This document shows positions 54,485 to 63,523 of a stretch of DNA of 64,000 nucleotides, in pieces. The first letter of the stretch is position 1; every line of letters starts with the position of its first letter. Source of the stretch: Candidatus Hydrogenedentota bacterium (GTDB lineage: Bacteria > Hydrogenedentota > Hydrogenedentia > Hydrogenedentales > CAITNO01); contig JAAYBJ010000003.1 in NCBI GenBank assembly GCA_012730105.1, forward strand, positions 77,450 to 141,449. Direction: 5' to 3'. A program made the position numbers and the translations under genes. A model generated the notes under the pieces. It saw only the letters and a program-made list of their open reading frames with translations. It was not told the origin of the DNA and did not search any database.

Positions 54485-55378
54485 TCAGGAAGATGCAACG
54501 GCAACCTCGTTAATTTTTGCCATGACTTCGTCGAGCTGGGCGGGACTCATGAAACCAATGGTCATGGCATCGACAAGGCCCAGATTACCCACAAAGCGAA
54601 TGGATTCCCCCATTTTCGCCACCACTTCAGGAGCGCCTTCGCCCAGAATTTTCATGCCCAGCAGGCCTTTCCCGGCAGCGTGAATTTTTTCCAGGACGGG
54701 CACCACCTGCTCCACGGGCCCGTCCATATTTACACCGAAGGGATTGATCCGCGCGAGGACGACATCGCACCAAGGCTCGTCCGCGGCGCGTTCCAGTGCC
54801 TGAAAGGAATGGCAGGAAACACCGTGGGCTTTAATCTGGCCTTTGGCTTTAGCCGCCTCCAGCACGTCCATGGCCGGCCGGAGCGTTTCAGGCCAGTTCT
54901 CCTCCCCTTGCCGCAAACAATGCATCAGAATCACGTCAATACAATCGACATCGAGCTCGCGCCGCATGCGCTCCAGATCGCTTTTGACGGTTTCCGGTTC
55001 GCGATGCCACACTTTGCTCAGCAGCATAACTTTGTCCCGGGGTATCGAGCCGCGCAAGGCCATGTGCATATACGGATGGGAGCCGTACCGGTCCGCCATG
55101 TCAAAGTAGGTAATCCCCTTGGAATAGGCATATTCCAGCAGTTCGATAATCTGCCTTCCCGACAGGTTAAGGGTCTGGTCGGTAATGCCGAAGGCCTGTC
55201 CCCGAATACCGGTACCGATGCCGAGATAGGAACACTGCAACCCTGTATTCCCGAGCGTTCGCATATCCGTCGCGCGGGAAACGGGGATTGCCGCCGCCCC
55301 GCGCGTCCCGAGGGAAACGCCTGTTGCCACTAGGCCTGCGGCCAGGGACATGAATTCGCGCCGGTTGTAATTGGCCAT
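54485..55378 (-). CDS. Tat-exported aldo/keto reductase
   Basis: 297 residues with a twin-arginine signal (NRREFMSLAAGLVATGVSLG). The mature part is an aldo/keto reductase barrel: DMRTLGNTGLQCSYLGIGTG, catalytic Asp/Tyr in FDMADRYG, Lys in VMLLSKVWH and His in VILMHCLR, then IKAHGVSCHSFQALERA. It lacks part of the C-terminal NADP-binding stretch seen in longer members, so cofactor use needs testing. Similar Tat-tagged AKRs occur widely in Planctomycetes-like genomes, but substrates are unknown. The 3' end lies 139 nt from the regulator gene start on the same strand. Confidence 0.9.
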   Translation of the reverse strand: MANYNRREFMSLAAGLVATGVSLGTRGAAAIPVSRATDMRTLGNTGLQCSYLGIGTGIRGQAFGITDQTLNLSGRQIIELLEYAYSKGITYFDMADRYGSHPYMHMALRGSIPRDKVMLLSKVWHREPETVKSDLERMRRELDVDCIDVILMHCLRQGEENWPETLRPAMDVLEAAKAKGQIKAHGVSCHSFQALERAADEPWCDVVLARINPFGVNMDGPVEQVVPVLEKIHAAGKGLLGMKILGEGAPEVVAKMGESIRFVGNLGLVDAMTIGFMSPAQLDEVMAKINEVAVASS

Positions 55379-55590
55379 ACTAAGTTCCTTGTTAAAATGT
55401 TCTTCACCCTACAGGGCGTTGTATCACCGTGGGAACATCTATCGGATACCAAAAAGTATAAACTGGAACATGGGTGAAAGAAAAATGGCGGCCGGGAATC
55501 TTTTCCCCGTTTATATGTTATACTTTTATGGGTGTTCCTTTTTGAAATCTGGGATTGTATCAATAGTTGTAGTAAGGGAATGGAAGTGCC

Positions 55591-56835
55591 ATGTACGATT
55601 CAGACATGGATAGAGTGCTGACTATCCTGCTTGCGGGCGGCATGGGAGAGCGGCTCTATCCCCTGACCAAAGACCGTGCCAAACCGGCCGTTCCTTTTGG
55701 CGGCATGTACCGTATTGTCGATTTCACCCTGTCCAACTGCTTCAACTCGAATTGCCGGCGCATCTGCGTGCTGACCCAATACAAGTCCAATTCCCTGTCG
55801 CGCCACATCAACCGCGGTTGGAACATCATGCACACGGAGCTGGGTGAATTTATCGAGGTAATTCCGCCTCAGATGCGGGTAAATAGCAACTGGTACCTGG
55901 GCACCGCCGACGCCATTTACCAGAACCTGTATTCCATCGACCAGAACGACCCGCGCGAGGTGCTGATCGTCAGTGGCGATCATATCTACAAAATGAATTA
56001 CGAGAAGATGATCCGACAGCACCGGCAGACGGAAGCCGATCTGACCATTGCGGCCATCGAAGTGCCGCTGGGCGAAGCGGACCGTTTCGGGGTTTTCGAG
56101 GTGGACGCGGTCAACCGGGTCGTCGGTTTTGAGGAGAAGCCCGAAAATCCCAAGCCGTTGCCGGACAATCCGGACAAGGCGCTGGCCTCGATGGGGGTCT
56201 ATGTATTCAACGTGGACGTGCTTCGCCAATCCGTCTGCAAGGATGCCGAAATGAGCGGCAGCAGCCATGATTTCGGCAAGAACATCATTCCCCGTCTGGT
56301 GCGCGGACAGGCTGCGGTGTACGCGTATAATTTCCAGGACGAAAACAAGAAAGAATCCCAGTACTGGCGCGATGTGGGCACCCTTGACACTTACTGGGAA
56401 GCGAACATGGATCTGGTGAGCGTGGATCCCCACTTCAACCTGTATGACCATGCCTGGCCCATGCGGACGAACCTGCCGACCCTGCCGCCTGCCAAGTTTG
56501 TGTTCGCCGAGGCGGGAAAACGCTTCGGAGCCACCGTGGACAGCATTGTCAGCCCCGGCTGCATCATCAGCGGCGGCGTGGCGGACCATTGCGTGCTGGG
56601 CCCGGAAGTGCGGATCAATTCGTACGCCCACGTGACGGAATCCATCCTTTTCGAAGGGGCATCCATCGGCAGAAACTGCCGCATCCGCCGAGCGATTATC
56701 GAGAAAAACGTCCACATTCCCGAAGGCACGGAAATCGGCTATGATCTAGATGAGGACGCGAAACGTTTCCGCGTGACCCATCTCGGAGTGGTGGTGATTG
56801 AATCGGCTGAAAAATTTGAGATGTCCGTGAAGTAG
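55591..56835 (+). CDS. glgC: Glucose-1-phosphate adenylyltransferase
   Basis: 414 residues. Makes ADP-glucose for glycogen from glucose-1-phosphate and ATP. Signatures: LAGGMGERLYPLTKDRAKPA, FGGMYRIVDFTLSNC, SGDHIYKMNY, GVFEVDAVNRVVGFEEKP, DFGKNIIP, WRDVGTLDTYWEANMDL and a C-terminal left-handed helix with SIVSPGCIISGG. ATG at 55591 is preceded by GGAAGTG; a second Met (MDRVL) lies five codons on. No other glycogen gene is adjacent. A hairpin follows the stop. Confidence 0.96.
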   Translation: MYDSDMDRVLTILLAGGMGERLYPLTKDRAKPAVPFGGMYRIVDFTLSNCFNSNCRRICVLTQYKSNSLSRHINRGWNIMHTELGEFIEVIPPQMRVNSNWYLGTADAIYQNLYSIDQNDPREVLIVSGDHIYKMNYEKMIRQHRQTEADLTIAAIEVPLGEADRFGVFEVDAVNRVVGFEEKPENPKPLPDNPDKALASMGVYVFNVDVLRQSVCKDAEMSGSSHDFGKNIIPRLVRGQAAVYAYNFQDENKKESQYWRDVGTLDTYWEANMDLVSVDPHFNLYDHAWPMRTNLPTLPPAKFVFAEAGKRFGATVDSIVSPGCIISGGVADHCVLGPEVRINSYAHVTESILFEGASIGRNCRIRRAIIEKNVHIPEGTEIGYDLDEDAKRFRVTHLGVVVIESAEKFEMSVK

Positions 56836-56862
56836 GGGCAAGAATTTAAGGCGGCAGGACCG

Positions 56863-56900
56863 CGCGGGCTTCCGATGAAGCCCGCGGGTTCTGTCGTTAT
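56863..56900 (+). terminator. Hairpin after glgC, probable terminator
   Basis: Perfect 10-bp stem CGCGGGCTTC / GAAGCCCGCG (56863-56886) with a 4-nt loop; the downstream U-tract is weak and interrupted. Lies between convergent genes. Confidence 0.6.
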
Positions 56901-56914
56901 GTTTTTTGCAGGAA

Positions 56915-58150
56915 TCAGGCTTCCCGAATTTCCCGCGTTTCGCGGTCGTAGATCTGGCGACGGCCCGTGTCAGATGCGCGCACCGCCATCATCACCGCCA
57001 CAGCATGCTGGTAGCCAGCGTCAATGTGCGCGTTGGGGGTTTTTCTGCTGCGAACACATTGGATCCAGTCTTCAATATGGTCCGGGCAGGGCATATCATC
57101 AACGCGGACGCGGTCCTTCGGCAAGTTCGTCTCGCCAAACGCGCCCTCACCAGAAACATAGATATTGCTCCAGTCTTGAAGGTCCATGATCCCCTGGTTG
57201 CCGAATATTTTAAAGGTACTGCCGCCGCCGTTGCCGAAATTGGTCGAATAGTGGACGGCAAAGCCCTCGTCATATTCCCAGACGGCCGTGACATGGTCGG
57301 GCGCGTCGAAATTATGTTCATCCTTCCAGATATAGGTGTTACTCATGGCGACGACGCTGCGGGGAAAGCCGGCGCCGGTGATGGAATGGACCAGGTCGAT
57401 GTAATGGGCGCCCAGGCTGGGTATGGCCCCGTCTGAAAACTCACGATACCCGTACCAGCCGGAATACAGGACAGGATCAAAGGGACGCATGGGCCGGTCG
57501 CCCAGGAATTCCGCCCAGTCCACGTCCGCCTCCTTGACGTCGCGAAGATAGCCATACCAATAGGGCCGCGCGGCATTGCGGTGCTGTTCGATGCGGCTGA
57601 TTTTTCCCAGCGCGCCGGTGCCGAAATACTGCCGGGCCCCCATCATGGCGGGGTAACTCCGCAGCTGCGTGCCCGCCTGAACGATGACGTTGTTCGCCTT
57701 CACGGCGTCGCAGGCCGCCTTCAAGGGCTCCAGATCCTTGCCGAGGGGCTTCTCGCAATATGCATCTTTTTTCGCCTCCGCGGCCGCCTTGAGGTGGGTG
57801 GTGTGCAGGTGTTCAGGGCTCGCGATCATCACGGCGTCCACGCCGGACTCCTCCAGCAACTGGCGGTAACTGACATACTGGAGAGGATCACGGCCAAACC
57901 AGTCCTTGCACATGGCGGCGGCTTCTTCACGGGCCAGGCGCCAGGGATCGCACACGGCGGTGATCTCCAAGTTATGGGCCTTGGCGTAGTTGTTGACCGA
58001 CGGCATGATGGAGCCCTTCATACGGCTCCCGCAGCCGATAAGGCCTATGGACAACCGGTCATTGGCGCCGGCCGTTTTGGCATAACTGAAAGCGCTCAAG
58101 GTCGCCGCGGCACCCGCGGCCGTTTTTAAAAACTCTCGACGTGAACTCAT
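56915..58150 (-). CDS. Tat-exported Gfo/Idh/MocA family oxidoreductase
   Basis: 411 residues with a Tat signal (SSRREFLKTAAGAAATLSAF). Rossmann domain: DRLSIGLIGCGSRMKG, ITAVCDPW, VDAVMIASPEHLHTTHLKAA and the family EKP in AYCEKPLGKDL; then the C-terminal alpha/beta sheet domain (GAIPSLGAHYIDLVHSITGA). It is NAD(P)-dependent; the Tat route fits export with bound cofactor. Related exported enzymes oxidise or reduce sugars (keto-glycosides), which the DUF1080 protein at 18.2 kb could then hydrolyse; this link is inferred. It stands alone on the reverse strand. Confidence 0.93.
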   Translation of the reverse strand: MSSRREFLKTAAGAAATLSAFSYAKTAGANDRLSIGLIGCGSRMKGSIMPSVNNYAKAHNLEITAVCDPWRLAREEAAAMCKDWFGRDPLQYVSYRQLLEESGVDAVMIASPEHLHTTHLKAAAEAKKDAYCEKPLGKDLEPLKAACDAVKANNVIVQAGTQLRSYPAMMGARQYFGTGALGKISRIEQHRNAARPYWYGYLRDVKEADVDWAEFLGDRPMRPFDPVLYSGWYGYREFSDGAIPSLGAHYIDLVHSITGAGFPRSVVAMSNTYIWKDEHNFDAPDHVTAVWEYDEGFAVHYSTNFGNGGGSTFKIFGNQGIMDLQDWSNIYVSGEGAFGETNLPKDRVRVDDMPCPDHIEDWIQCVRSRKTPNAHIDAGYQHAVAVMMAVRASDTGRRQIYDRETREIREA

Positions 58151-58392
58151 ACCTATTTTCCTTACGGTTATTTGGGGTGAACATCCACACCGCCCCGAAA
58201 AACGGGGACGGCACCAGACACATTATGCGGCAAACGGTTCCGGAAAACAAGGCTCGCCGGACATTTCACCAGCCGACAGGCTTCGGTTTCCGCAGGTCTT
58301 ACCTTGAAAACAGGTTGAAATAACCGTACACTTTACCTGTTATTGTATCCGATGGTTCCATGTTTAATCACAACGGAAGGGAGTTTTTCGCA

Positions 58393-59607
58393 ATGAACGG
58401 CACAACAAAAGTAAAACTTTCGGCAATGATGTTCCTCGAGTTTTTTATCTGGGGTGCGTGGTGCGTAACCCTGGGCACTTACCTGATTACCACGCTGAAA
58501 TTCTCCGGGGGACAGGTGGGTAACACTTTCCTGACCATGGCGATTGCCTCGGTCATCTCGCCTATTTTTGTCGGTATGGTGGCGGACAAATTTTTCCCTG
58601 CCCAATACCTGATGGGTATCCTTCATATCGCCGGGGCGGTATTAATGTTTCTGCTGGCCAATATGGTGAAGTCACCAACCGTCTTTTTCTGGGTCTTGTT
58701 GGGCTATACCCTGTGCTACATGCCGACGCTGTCTTTGGCTAATGCCGTCTGCTTCAACCAGATGAAAGACACGGAAAAGGAATTTCCGTTGATTCGCGCC
58801 ATCGGCGTTTTGGGCTGGATCGTGGTCGGCCTCTTTCTCGGATTCGCGAAAATTGAGAATACGAACATTCCCTTATACATTGCGGCGGGTGCGTCCCTCC
58901 TGATGGGTTTGTATTGTTTCGCGCTGCCCCATACGCCGCCCAAGGGCGCGGGTAAAAAAGTCAGCCTCGGCGATATTTTCGGCGTGGAAGCCTGGGGCCT
59001 GATGAAGGACTGGTATTTCCTGGTCTTCGTCGTAGCCTCGCTGCTGGTGAGTATGACCACTTCCTTCTATATCAATCTCAGCAATCCTTTTTTCAATGCC
59101 GGCAACCTGCCCTTCCCCGCGGCCATGATGACGGGTGGCCAGATTTCCGAGGCGGTGCTGACGGCGCTGCTTGCCTTCTTCTTCGCCAAACTCGGCATCA
59201 AGTGGATGCTGACCATCGGCATGCTTTCCTGGGCGCTTCGTTATGCCATTCTGATGGGTGACCCGGGGCCGTCCTATTCCCTGTGGGTTCTCGCGATCAT
59301 CATCCACGGTTTCTGCTACGGTTTCTTCTTCACGGCCGGCCAGGTGTATGTGGGCAAAGTGGCGCCCCAGTCCATCCAGGCCAGCGCGCAGGGCATGATC
59401 GCCCTGATCACCTTCGGCCTCGGCCAGGGCGCCGGCTCCATTATTTCCGGCCGTATTCTGGAGCATTACACCGTGGCAGACGTAACCGAATGGAAGTATG
59501 TCTGGCTGGTGCCCATGGTGGTTTCCCTCGTGGTGGGCGTCCTGTTCGCCCTGATGTTCAAGGTAAAGCCCGCAGTGGTTGATGCAGAGGCCGCCGAAAA
59601 AGCCTGA
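58393..59607 (+). CDS. MFS nucleoside:H+ symporter-like transporter
   Basis: 404 residues, 12 membrane helices, of the nucleoside:H+ symporter (NupG/XapB-like) family: MMFLEFFIWGAWCVTLGTYL, KFSGGQVGNTFLTMAIASV, FVGMVADKFFPAQYLMG, and IHGFCYGFFFTAGQVYVGK in the C-terminal half. Related proteins in saccharolytic PVC bacteria probably carry sugars or nucleosides. ATG at 58393 follows AAGGGAG; an earlier ATG at 58360 is less supported. The proton-coupling residues were not individually mapped. Confidence 0.92.
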   Translation: MNGTTKVKLSAMMFLEFFIWGAWCVTLGTYLITTLKFSGGQVGNTFLTMAIASVISPIFVGMVADKFFPAQYLMGILHIAGAVLMFLLANMVKSPTVFFWVLLGYTLCYMPTLSLANAVCFNQMKDTEKEFPLIRAIGVLGWIVVGLFLGFAKIENTNIPLYIAAGASLLMGLYCFALPHTPPKGAGKKVSLGDIFGVEAWGLMKDWYFLVFVVASLLVSMTTSFYINLSNPFFNAGNLPFPAAMMTGGQISEAVLTALLAFFFAKLGIKWMLTIGMLSWALRYAILMGDPGPSYSLWVLAIIIHGFCYGFFFTAGQVYVGKVAPQSIQASAQGMIALITFGLGQGAGSIISGRILEHYTVADVTEWKYVWLVPMVVSLVVGVLFALMFKVKPAVVDAEAAEKA

Positions 59608-59670
59608 GCCGCCTGAAAATCGGTTGCGTGTTGACTTTATACGCACGAAAAACGTTATATATAAATACCG

Positions 59671-59696
59671 CCCGGTTCTCCGAAAGGGGAACCGGG
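59671..59696. other. GNRA-tetraloop hairpin in the gap after the MFS gene
   Basis: 11-bp stem CCCGGTTCTCC / GGGGAACCGGG closed by GAAA, with one T-G pair, 39 nt before the next start. No T-run follows, so it looks like an RNA stability or processing structure rather than a terminator. Confidence 0.6.
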
Positions 59697-59734
59697 CGCG
59701 GAAATACTTTCACAGGCATCAAGGAGGTAGTACA

Positions 59735-60751
59735 ATGATCAGGCAACAGCCCCCTCTTTTCGGACATCTCGGAACAGTTATGCTTTTGCTATCTGTCGCG
59801 GTTTTAGCATTCGCTACCGAGGCTTATACGGAAGAGGCCCCCGACAGCCCATCCGATGCCGCCACGAGCGACAACTCCCAGGCAAGTTCCCAGGATGTCC
59901 CGGAGGCGTCGCCCGCGAGTTCCACCGCCAAGACAGTCTTGCATCTTAAAGGGGGACTTCCGGAGGTGTTGCCCATACCCGGCGACCCACGCCCCTACGC
60001 GAAGAGTCCCTACGCAAATCAAATAGATAAGGCGTTGGCCTTCCTTGCTTTTAAAGACCGGGATTCGAACCGATTGTATCGGCTGGTGCTGCTGGATTAC
60101 CTGCAGCGCAAATACTGCCTCCACGAACGCTACAGTCTGAAAGCCACCTACGCCCCTCACCTTCAGGACGCTTCCTTCGGTGACCTGGGCAACATGAAGC
60201 GCCTCATAGACCCCGGTTTCAAAGCGGATGCCACAGTCATTGAAAATGCGTCCGCTCTGGAACGGATCGCTCTGAAATCACTGTATTGTGACATCTATCC
60301 CGTCGAGGCATCCCTGCTGGATGAGATGAACACGATGATCCAGGAGGGCATGTCCCCCTTCGTGCCCACCCTGGGCATCGCCTATTTATGGCTGCGCGAC
60401 CATGGATGCCTGGCCGGCGATCCGAAGCTGATGCTAGTCCGGGATGCGCTTGCCGTAAAATTAAAAAAACACCTTCAGGACAACGGTCTTTCCACGTATA
60501 TGGTTGGCCAGGCGCTGGCGCTGCTTTTTGAGATTGGCCACGCAGAAATGGTCCAGGAAGACTGGATAAAAACCGTTGCCGAAACCCAGAATGAAGAAGG
60601 CGGCTGGGCAACCGCGCCCGGCCCGGACAGCACAGGCGCCAGTAACGGCATGACAACGACCCATTTGCTCTGGGCGCTCCTGGAACATGCGCTTCCTAAC
60701 GCGCCGGCGACACCCATGGTGCGTCCGGCCACCGGGGCCAAAGCGGAATAG
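59735..60751 (+). CDS. Exported protein with cyclase/terpenoid-like alpha-alpha repeats
   Basis: 338 residues. Signal peptide (GTVMLLLSVAVLAFATEA), a Ser/Ala/Asp-rich linker (~30-65), then helical repeats resembling the prenyltransferase/squalene-oxidase alpha/alpha toroid: VGQALALLFEIGHAEMVQED then NEEGGWATAP and ASNGMTTTHLLWALL. The QNEEGGW element matches the family's repeat. Not enough repeats for an active cyclase, so a structural or binding role is likely. ATG at 59735 follows a strong AAGGAGG. Upstream frame from 59579 is rejected. Confidence 0.75.
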   Translation: MIRQQPPLFGHLGTVMLLLSVAVLAFATEAYTEEAPDSPSDAATSDNSQASSQDVPEASPASSTAKTVLHLKGGLPEVLPIPGDPRPYAKSPYANQIDKALAFLAFKDRDSNRLYRLVLLDYLQRKYCLHERYSLKATYAPHLQDASFGDLGNMKRLIDPGFKADATVIENASALERIALKSLYCDIYPVEASLLDEMNTMIQEGMSPFVPTLGIAYLWLRDHGCLAGDPKLMLVRDALAVKLKKHLQDNGLSTYMVGQALALLFEIGHAEMVQEDWIKTVAETQNEEGGWATAPGPDSTGASNGMTTTHLLWALLEHALPNAPATPMVRPATGAKAE

Positions 60752-60769
60752 ACCGCTTGGAACACATCA

Positions 60770-61120
60770 ATGAAGCGGGTATTTTATTGTCACAAGTGCG
60801 CCGGTCACTGGGAGAATGACACAGCGCGGCCCGGTTTCAAGGAAATCTGTACGCACTGCGGGGCTTATCTGCACTGTTGTAAGAACTGCCGTTTTCATTT
60901 GCCAACCGCACACAACCAGTGCTATATTCCTGACACGGAATACGTGGCCGACCGCAAAGGTCTCAATTTTTGCGAGGAATTTGAGTTTCGTTCAGGCACC
61001 CCGGAACAAGACGGACAAAAGGGCCAAAGGGAACAGGCAAGCGAGAAGTTCGCCGGCCTGTTCGGTGAACTCCCGGATCCTCCGGCCAAGACTTCCTTCG
61101 ATGACTTGTTCCGGGACTAG
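60770..61120 (+). CDS. Small zinc-ribbon protein of unknown function
   Basis: 116 residues. Three cysteine pairs (CHKC, CTHC, CCKNC) in ~45 residues, then CYIPDTEYVADRKGLNFCEEF, the pattern of a conserved small metal-binding protein common in Planctomycetes-like genomes. The acidic C-terminus ends TSFDDLFRD, a possible interaction motif. Starts 19 nt after the preceding stop, so probably one transcript. Role unknown. Confidence 0.85.
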   Translation: MKRVFYCHKCAGHWENDTARPGFKEICTHCGAYLHCCKNCRFHLPTAHNQCYIPDTEYVADRKGLNFCEEFEFRSGTPEQDGQKGQREQASEKFAGLFGELPDPPAKTSFDDLFRD

Positions 61121-61220
61121 CCGGTCTGTGACTGTCCGCGATAAAATACGTGTTCAGGCACCGTGTTTTGTGGTACCATTTAAAAGAAGTATAAACCGGA
61201 TTCAGCAGGAGGTATTTCCC

Positions 61221-62207
61221 ATGAAAATATCGCGTGCCAAGGGATTCACGCTGATTGAATTACTGACCGTGATGGCCATCATATCCATTTTGGCGGCCAT
61301 GGTTATGGTTGTGGGGCCGCGCGTTCTGGAGCGGGCCAAGTTGCGCCGCCTGGACAGCGCGCTGCGGCAGGTGTCCATTGCTTTGACCGCGTACTACACC
61401 GATAATCGTTCTTACCCGCCCGGTTACGGCTATATCGGCTTTGCACACGCCAACAATACTGACGCCCCTGATCCCAATGCCAGCCCCACTGAAGATCCCG
61501 GATACTACCATCTCCTTCCGTACATGCACATTCTGGGCTATCACGCTGACGCGAACATGTACGATGAATTCTCGGACTCCTATGACACGGACCGGGACGA
61601 TCAATTGAGTCTGCTTGAATTCTCCCCGCACGGTGAACTGCAGCAGGACGGGAAGTACAAATTTGAGTTTAAAGACTGGCCCCGCTATATGGGTCCGGGT
61701 ACACTGGGCCTCGAAGTGGAGGAAGACCGCCAGCTCACTGCCGACAACCGGCCGTTTATTTACATCCCGATTAACAAACTGCAGTTTTCCAGGGCGCAGA
61801 AATACTGGCTGCAAAAGGGCGCCAAGTATGCCGAGGTGTGGGATCCCGCGGATCCGCTCCTCAAGGGCCTGACCTTTCCACCGCGCACTTATGACGCTTT
61901 TGTATTGCTAAGCCTGGGTCCGGGCGGCAGTACTTTCGGCCTGCTGCCCCAGCCGCTGGGCGTGGCGGCGGAAACCGCCAACAATTCCCGGGATCTGTAT
62001 CACATCACCGGCCTGCGCGCCTATTTCATGGCCACCCGCGACTGGAACGCGAACGGCGTGCTTGACTTTGACTTCCGTTCGCGCACGCAACTGGGCGAGG
62101 CTGCACCGGACCTGGGCAATGAATTGCCTCCCGGCCAGCCTCCGTATAGTTACGGCCCTTACATCTACGTAAGTGAATGGCAGGGCCGCCACACGCGGAC
62201 ACAGTAA
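61221..62207 (+). CDS. Orphan prepilin-like protein with EF-hand-like loop
   Basis: 328 residues, prepilin-type N-terminus ISRAKG|FTLIELLTVMAIISILAAM (Gly, Phe, Glu5) followed by the usual long helix (VLERAKLRRLDSALRQVS). The globular part carries DTDRDDQLSLLE (122-133), a canonical 12-residue EF-hand loop with Asp at 1, 3, 5 and Glu at 12, unusual in pseudopilins. It is longer than GspG and ends with EWQGRHTRTQ. CAGGAGG precedes the ATG. It is not next to the T2SS operon; it may be a minor pseudopilin or a separate pilus subunit. Confidence 0.85.
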   Translation: MKISRAKGFTLIELLTVMAIISILAAMVMVVGPRVLERAKLRRLDSALRQVSIALTAYYTDNRSYPPGYGYIGFAHANNTDAPDPNASPTEDPGYYHLLPYMHILGYHADANMYDEFSDSYDTDRDDQLSLLEFSPHGELQQDGKYKFEFKDWPRYMGPGTLGLEVEEDRQLTADNRPFIYIPINKLQFSRAQKYWLQKGAKYAEVWDPADPLLKGLTFPPRTYDAFVLLSLGPGGSTFGLLPQPLGVAAETANNSRDLYHITGLRAYFMATRDWNANGVLDFDFRSRTQLGEAAPDLGNELPPGQPPYSYGPYIYVSEWQGRHTRTQ

Positions 62208-62212
62208 CAACT

Positions 62213-62241
62213 AAGTCCGCCCGGTTCCCCCGGGCGGACTT
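62213..62241. terminator. Hairpin between convergent genes, probable terminator
   Basis: Stem AAGTCCGCCC / GGGCGGACTT plus GG/CC closing pairs, 6 nt past the pseudopilin stop. Reverse-strand T content after the stem is modest, so termination is likely but not certain. Confidence 0.6.
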
Positions 62242-62243
62242 CC

Positions 62244-63440
62244 CTACTCGTTAATATCGAAACGTACCACGCTCCCGGGCAGGGTGTTCTGCTGGGGCCA
62301 GATATTGCGTCCCGGATAAATGGACGTATTAATGCCCGTGTGCACTTGGTCGCCAAGGATGGCGCCCAGCTTGCGTCGACCCGTGTCCACCAGTTCTCCC
62401 CGTACCTGGCATCGCACATCCTGTCCGTCATGGCGCAGGTTCGCGGTATTTGTGCCGCATCCCAGGTTGGTGTGGGCGCCGATAATGCTGTCCCCGACAT
62501 AATTTTGGTGGGACGCTGAAACGCCCTCGAACAGAATGGACGCCTTGATTTCACTGGCCTGCCCGATGCGACAGTCGTTGCCAATGGTGGTATGAGGTCG
62601 AATCCAGCAATTGGGCCCCAGGGAGCATCTTTCCCCGATAAATGCGGGGCCTTCAATGACGACCCCCGGACGGACCACAGTTCCCTTTCCGATATGCACA
62701 GGCCCGGTAATTTCCGCCAGGGGGCTGACATCTCCCCACCGTGCGTCTTCCAGAAAATGTTCCAGCCAGTAGGTGTTTGCTTCCAGCAGGTGCCAGGAAT
62801 AACCGATGGTAAGGTAGTACCCGGCGGTGTGGACCACATGCAGACTCCCATTCTCCGCCATCACCTTGAGGGCGTCCGTGACCTCTATCTCGCCCCGGGG
62901 CGACGGGGCCACCTTTTTCAACAATTCAAAAACCGCCGGTTCAAAGGAATAGGCCCCAACGTTGGCAAGATTGGAGCGCGGTTGTTCTGGTTTTTCTTCC
63001 AGGGAGAGCACCCGGTTTTCCGAGTCGATTTCGTACACGCCGAAGCGTTCGGGCTGCTCCACTTCCCGGGCAAGCGCCAGCCCGGGCCGCCGCGCCAGGC
63101 GTTCTAAGTCCGCCGGATCATACAGGTCATCACCGTTCAGGGCGATAAAAGGTCCGTCAACAACCGCCGCAGCCTGCAGGACGGCATGCCCCGTGCCCCG
63201 CTGCTCCTTCTGTTCGACATAACGCAGCGTCATGCCTTCGAAACTGCCGCCAAAATAATTCCGTATCATATCGCCCATATACCCCGTGACAATGACCGCC
63301 TCTTCGGCAATGCCCTTGAGGGCACGAAGCTGATGGGCGAGAAGCGGGGTATTCATCACAGGGAGAAGCGGCTTGGGACGTGTCAGTGTCAGCGGCCAGG
63401 TACGCGTGGATTTTCCGGCCGCCATTATTACTGCCTGCAT
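62244..63440 (-). CDS. GlmU-like sugar-1-phosphate nucleotidylyltransferase/acyltransferase
   Basis: 398 residues. N-terminal nucleotidyltransferase: VIMAAGKSTRTWPLTLTRPK, VIVTGYMGD, GDDLYDPADL, RFGVYEIDSENRVLSLEEKP. C-terminal left-handed beta-helix repeats (GKGTVVRPGVVIEGPAFIGE, IGAHTNLGCGTNTANLRHDG) as in archaeal-type GlmU or glucose-1-P thymidylyltransferases fused to acyltransferases. It makes an activated sugar, perhaps for the polysaccharide exported by the ABC permease next door. ATG at 63440; the frame extends upstream without support. Exact sugar unknown. Confidence 0.92.
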   Translation of the reverse strand: MQAVIMAAGKSTRTWPLTLTRPKPLLPVMNTPLLAHQLRALKGIAEEAVIVTGYMGDMIRNYFGGSFEGMTLRYVEQKEQRGTGHAVLQAAAVVDGPFIALNGDDLYDPADLERLARRPGLALAREVEQPERFGVYEIDSENRVLSLEEKPEQPRSNLANVGAYSFEPAVFELLKKVAPSPRGEIEVTDALKVMAENGSLHVVHTAGYYLTIGYSWHLLEANTYWLEHFLEDARWGDVSPLAEITGPVHIGKGTVVRPGVVIEGPAFIGERCSLGPNCWIRPHTTIGNDCRIGQASEIKASILFEGVSASHQNYVGDSIIGAHTNLGCGTNTANLRHDGQDVRCQVRGELVDTGRRKLGAILGDQVHTGINTSIYPGRNIWPQQNTLPGSVVRFDINE

Positions 63441-63523
63441 ACTTTTTCCTTTCTTCTGATCACCGCACCATATCGGCACCCGGGCGGTTATCGGGCAACG
63501 CTTCCGCACCCCGTTCACCGCTC

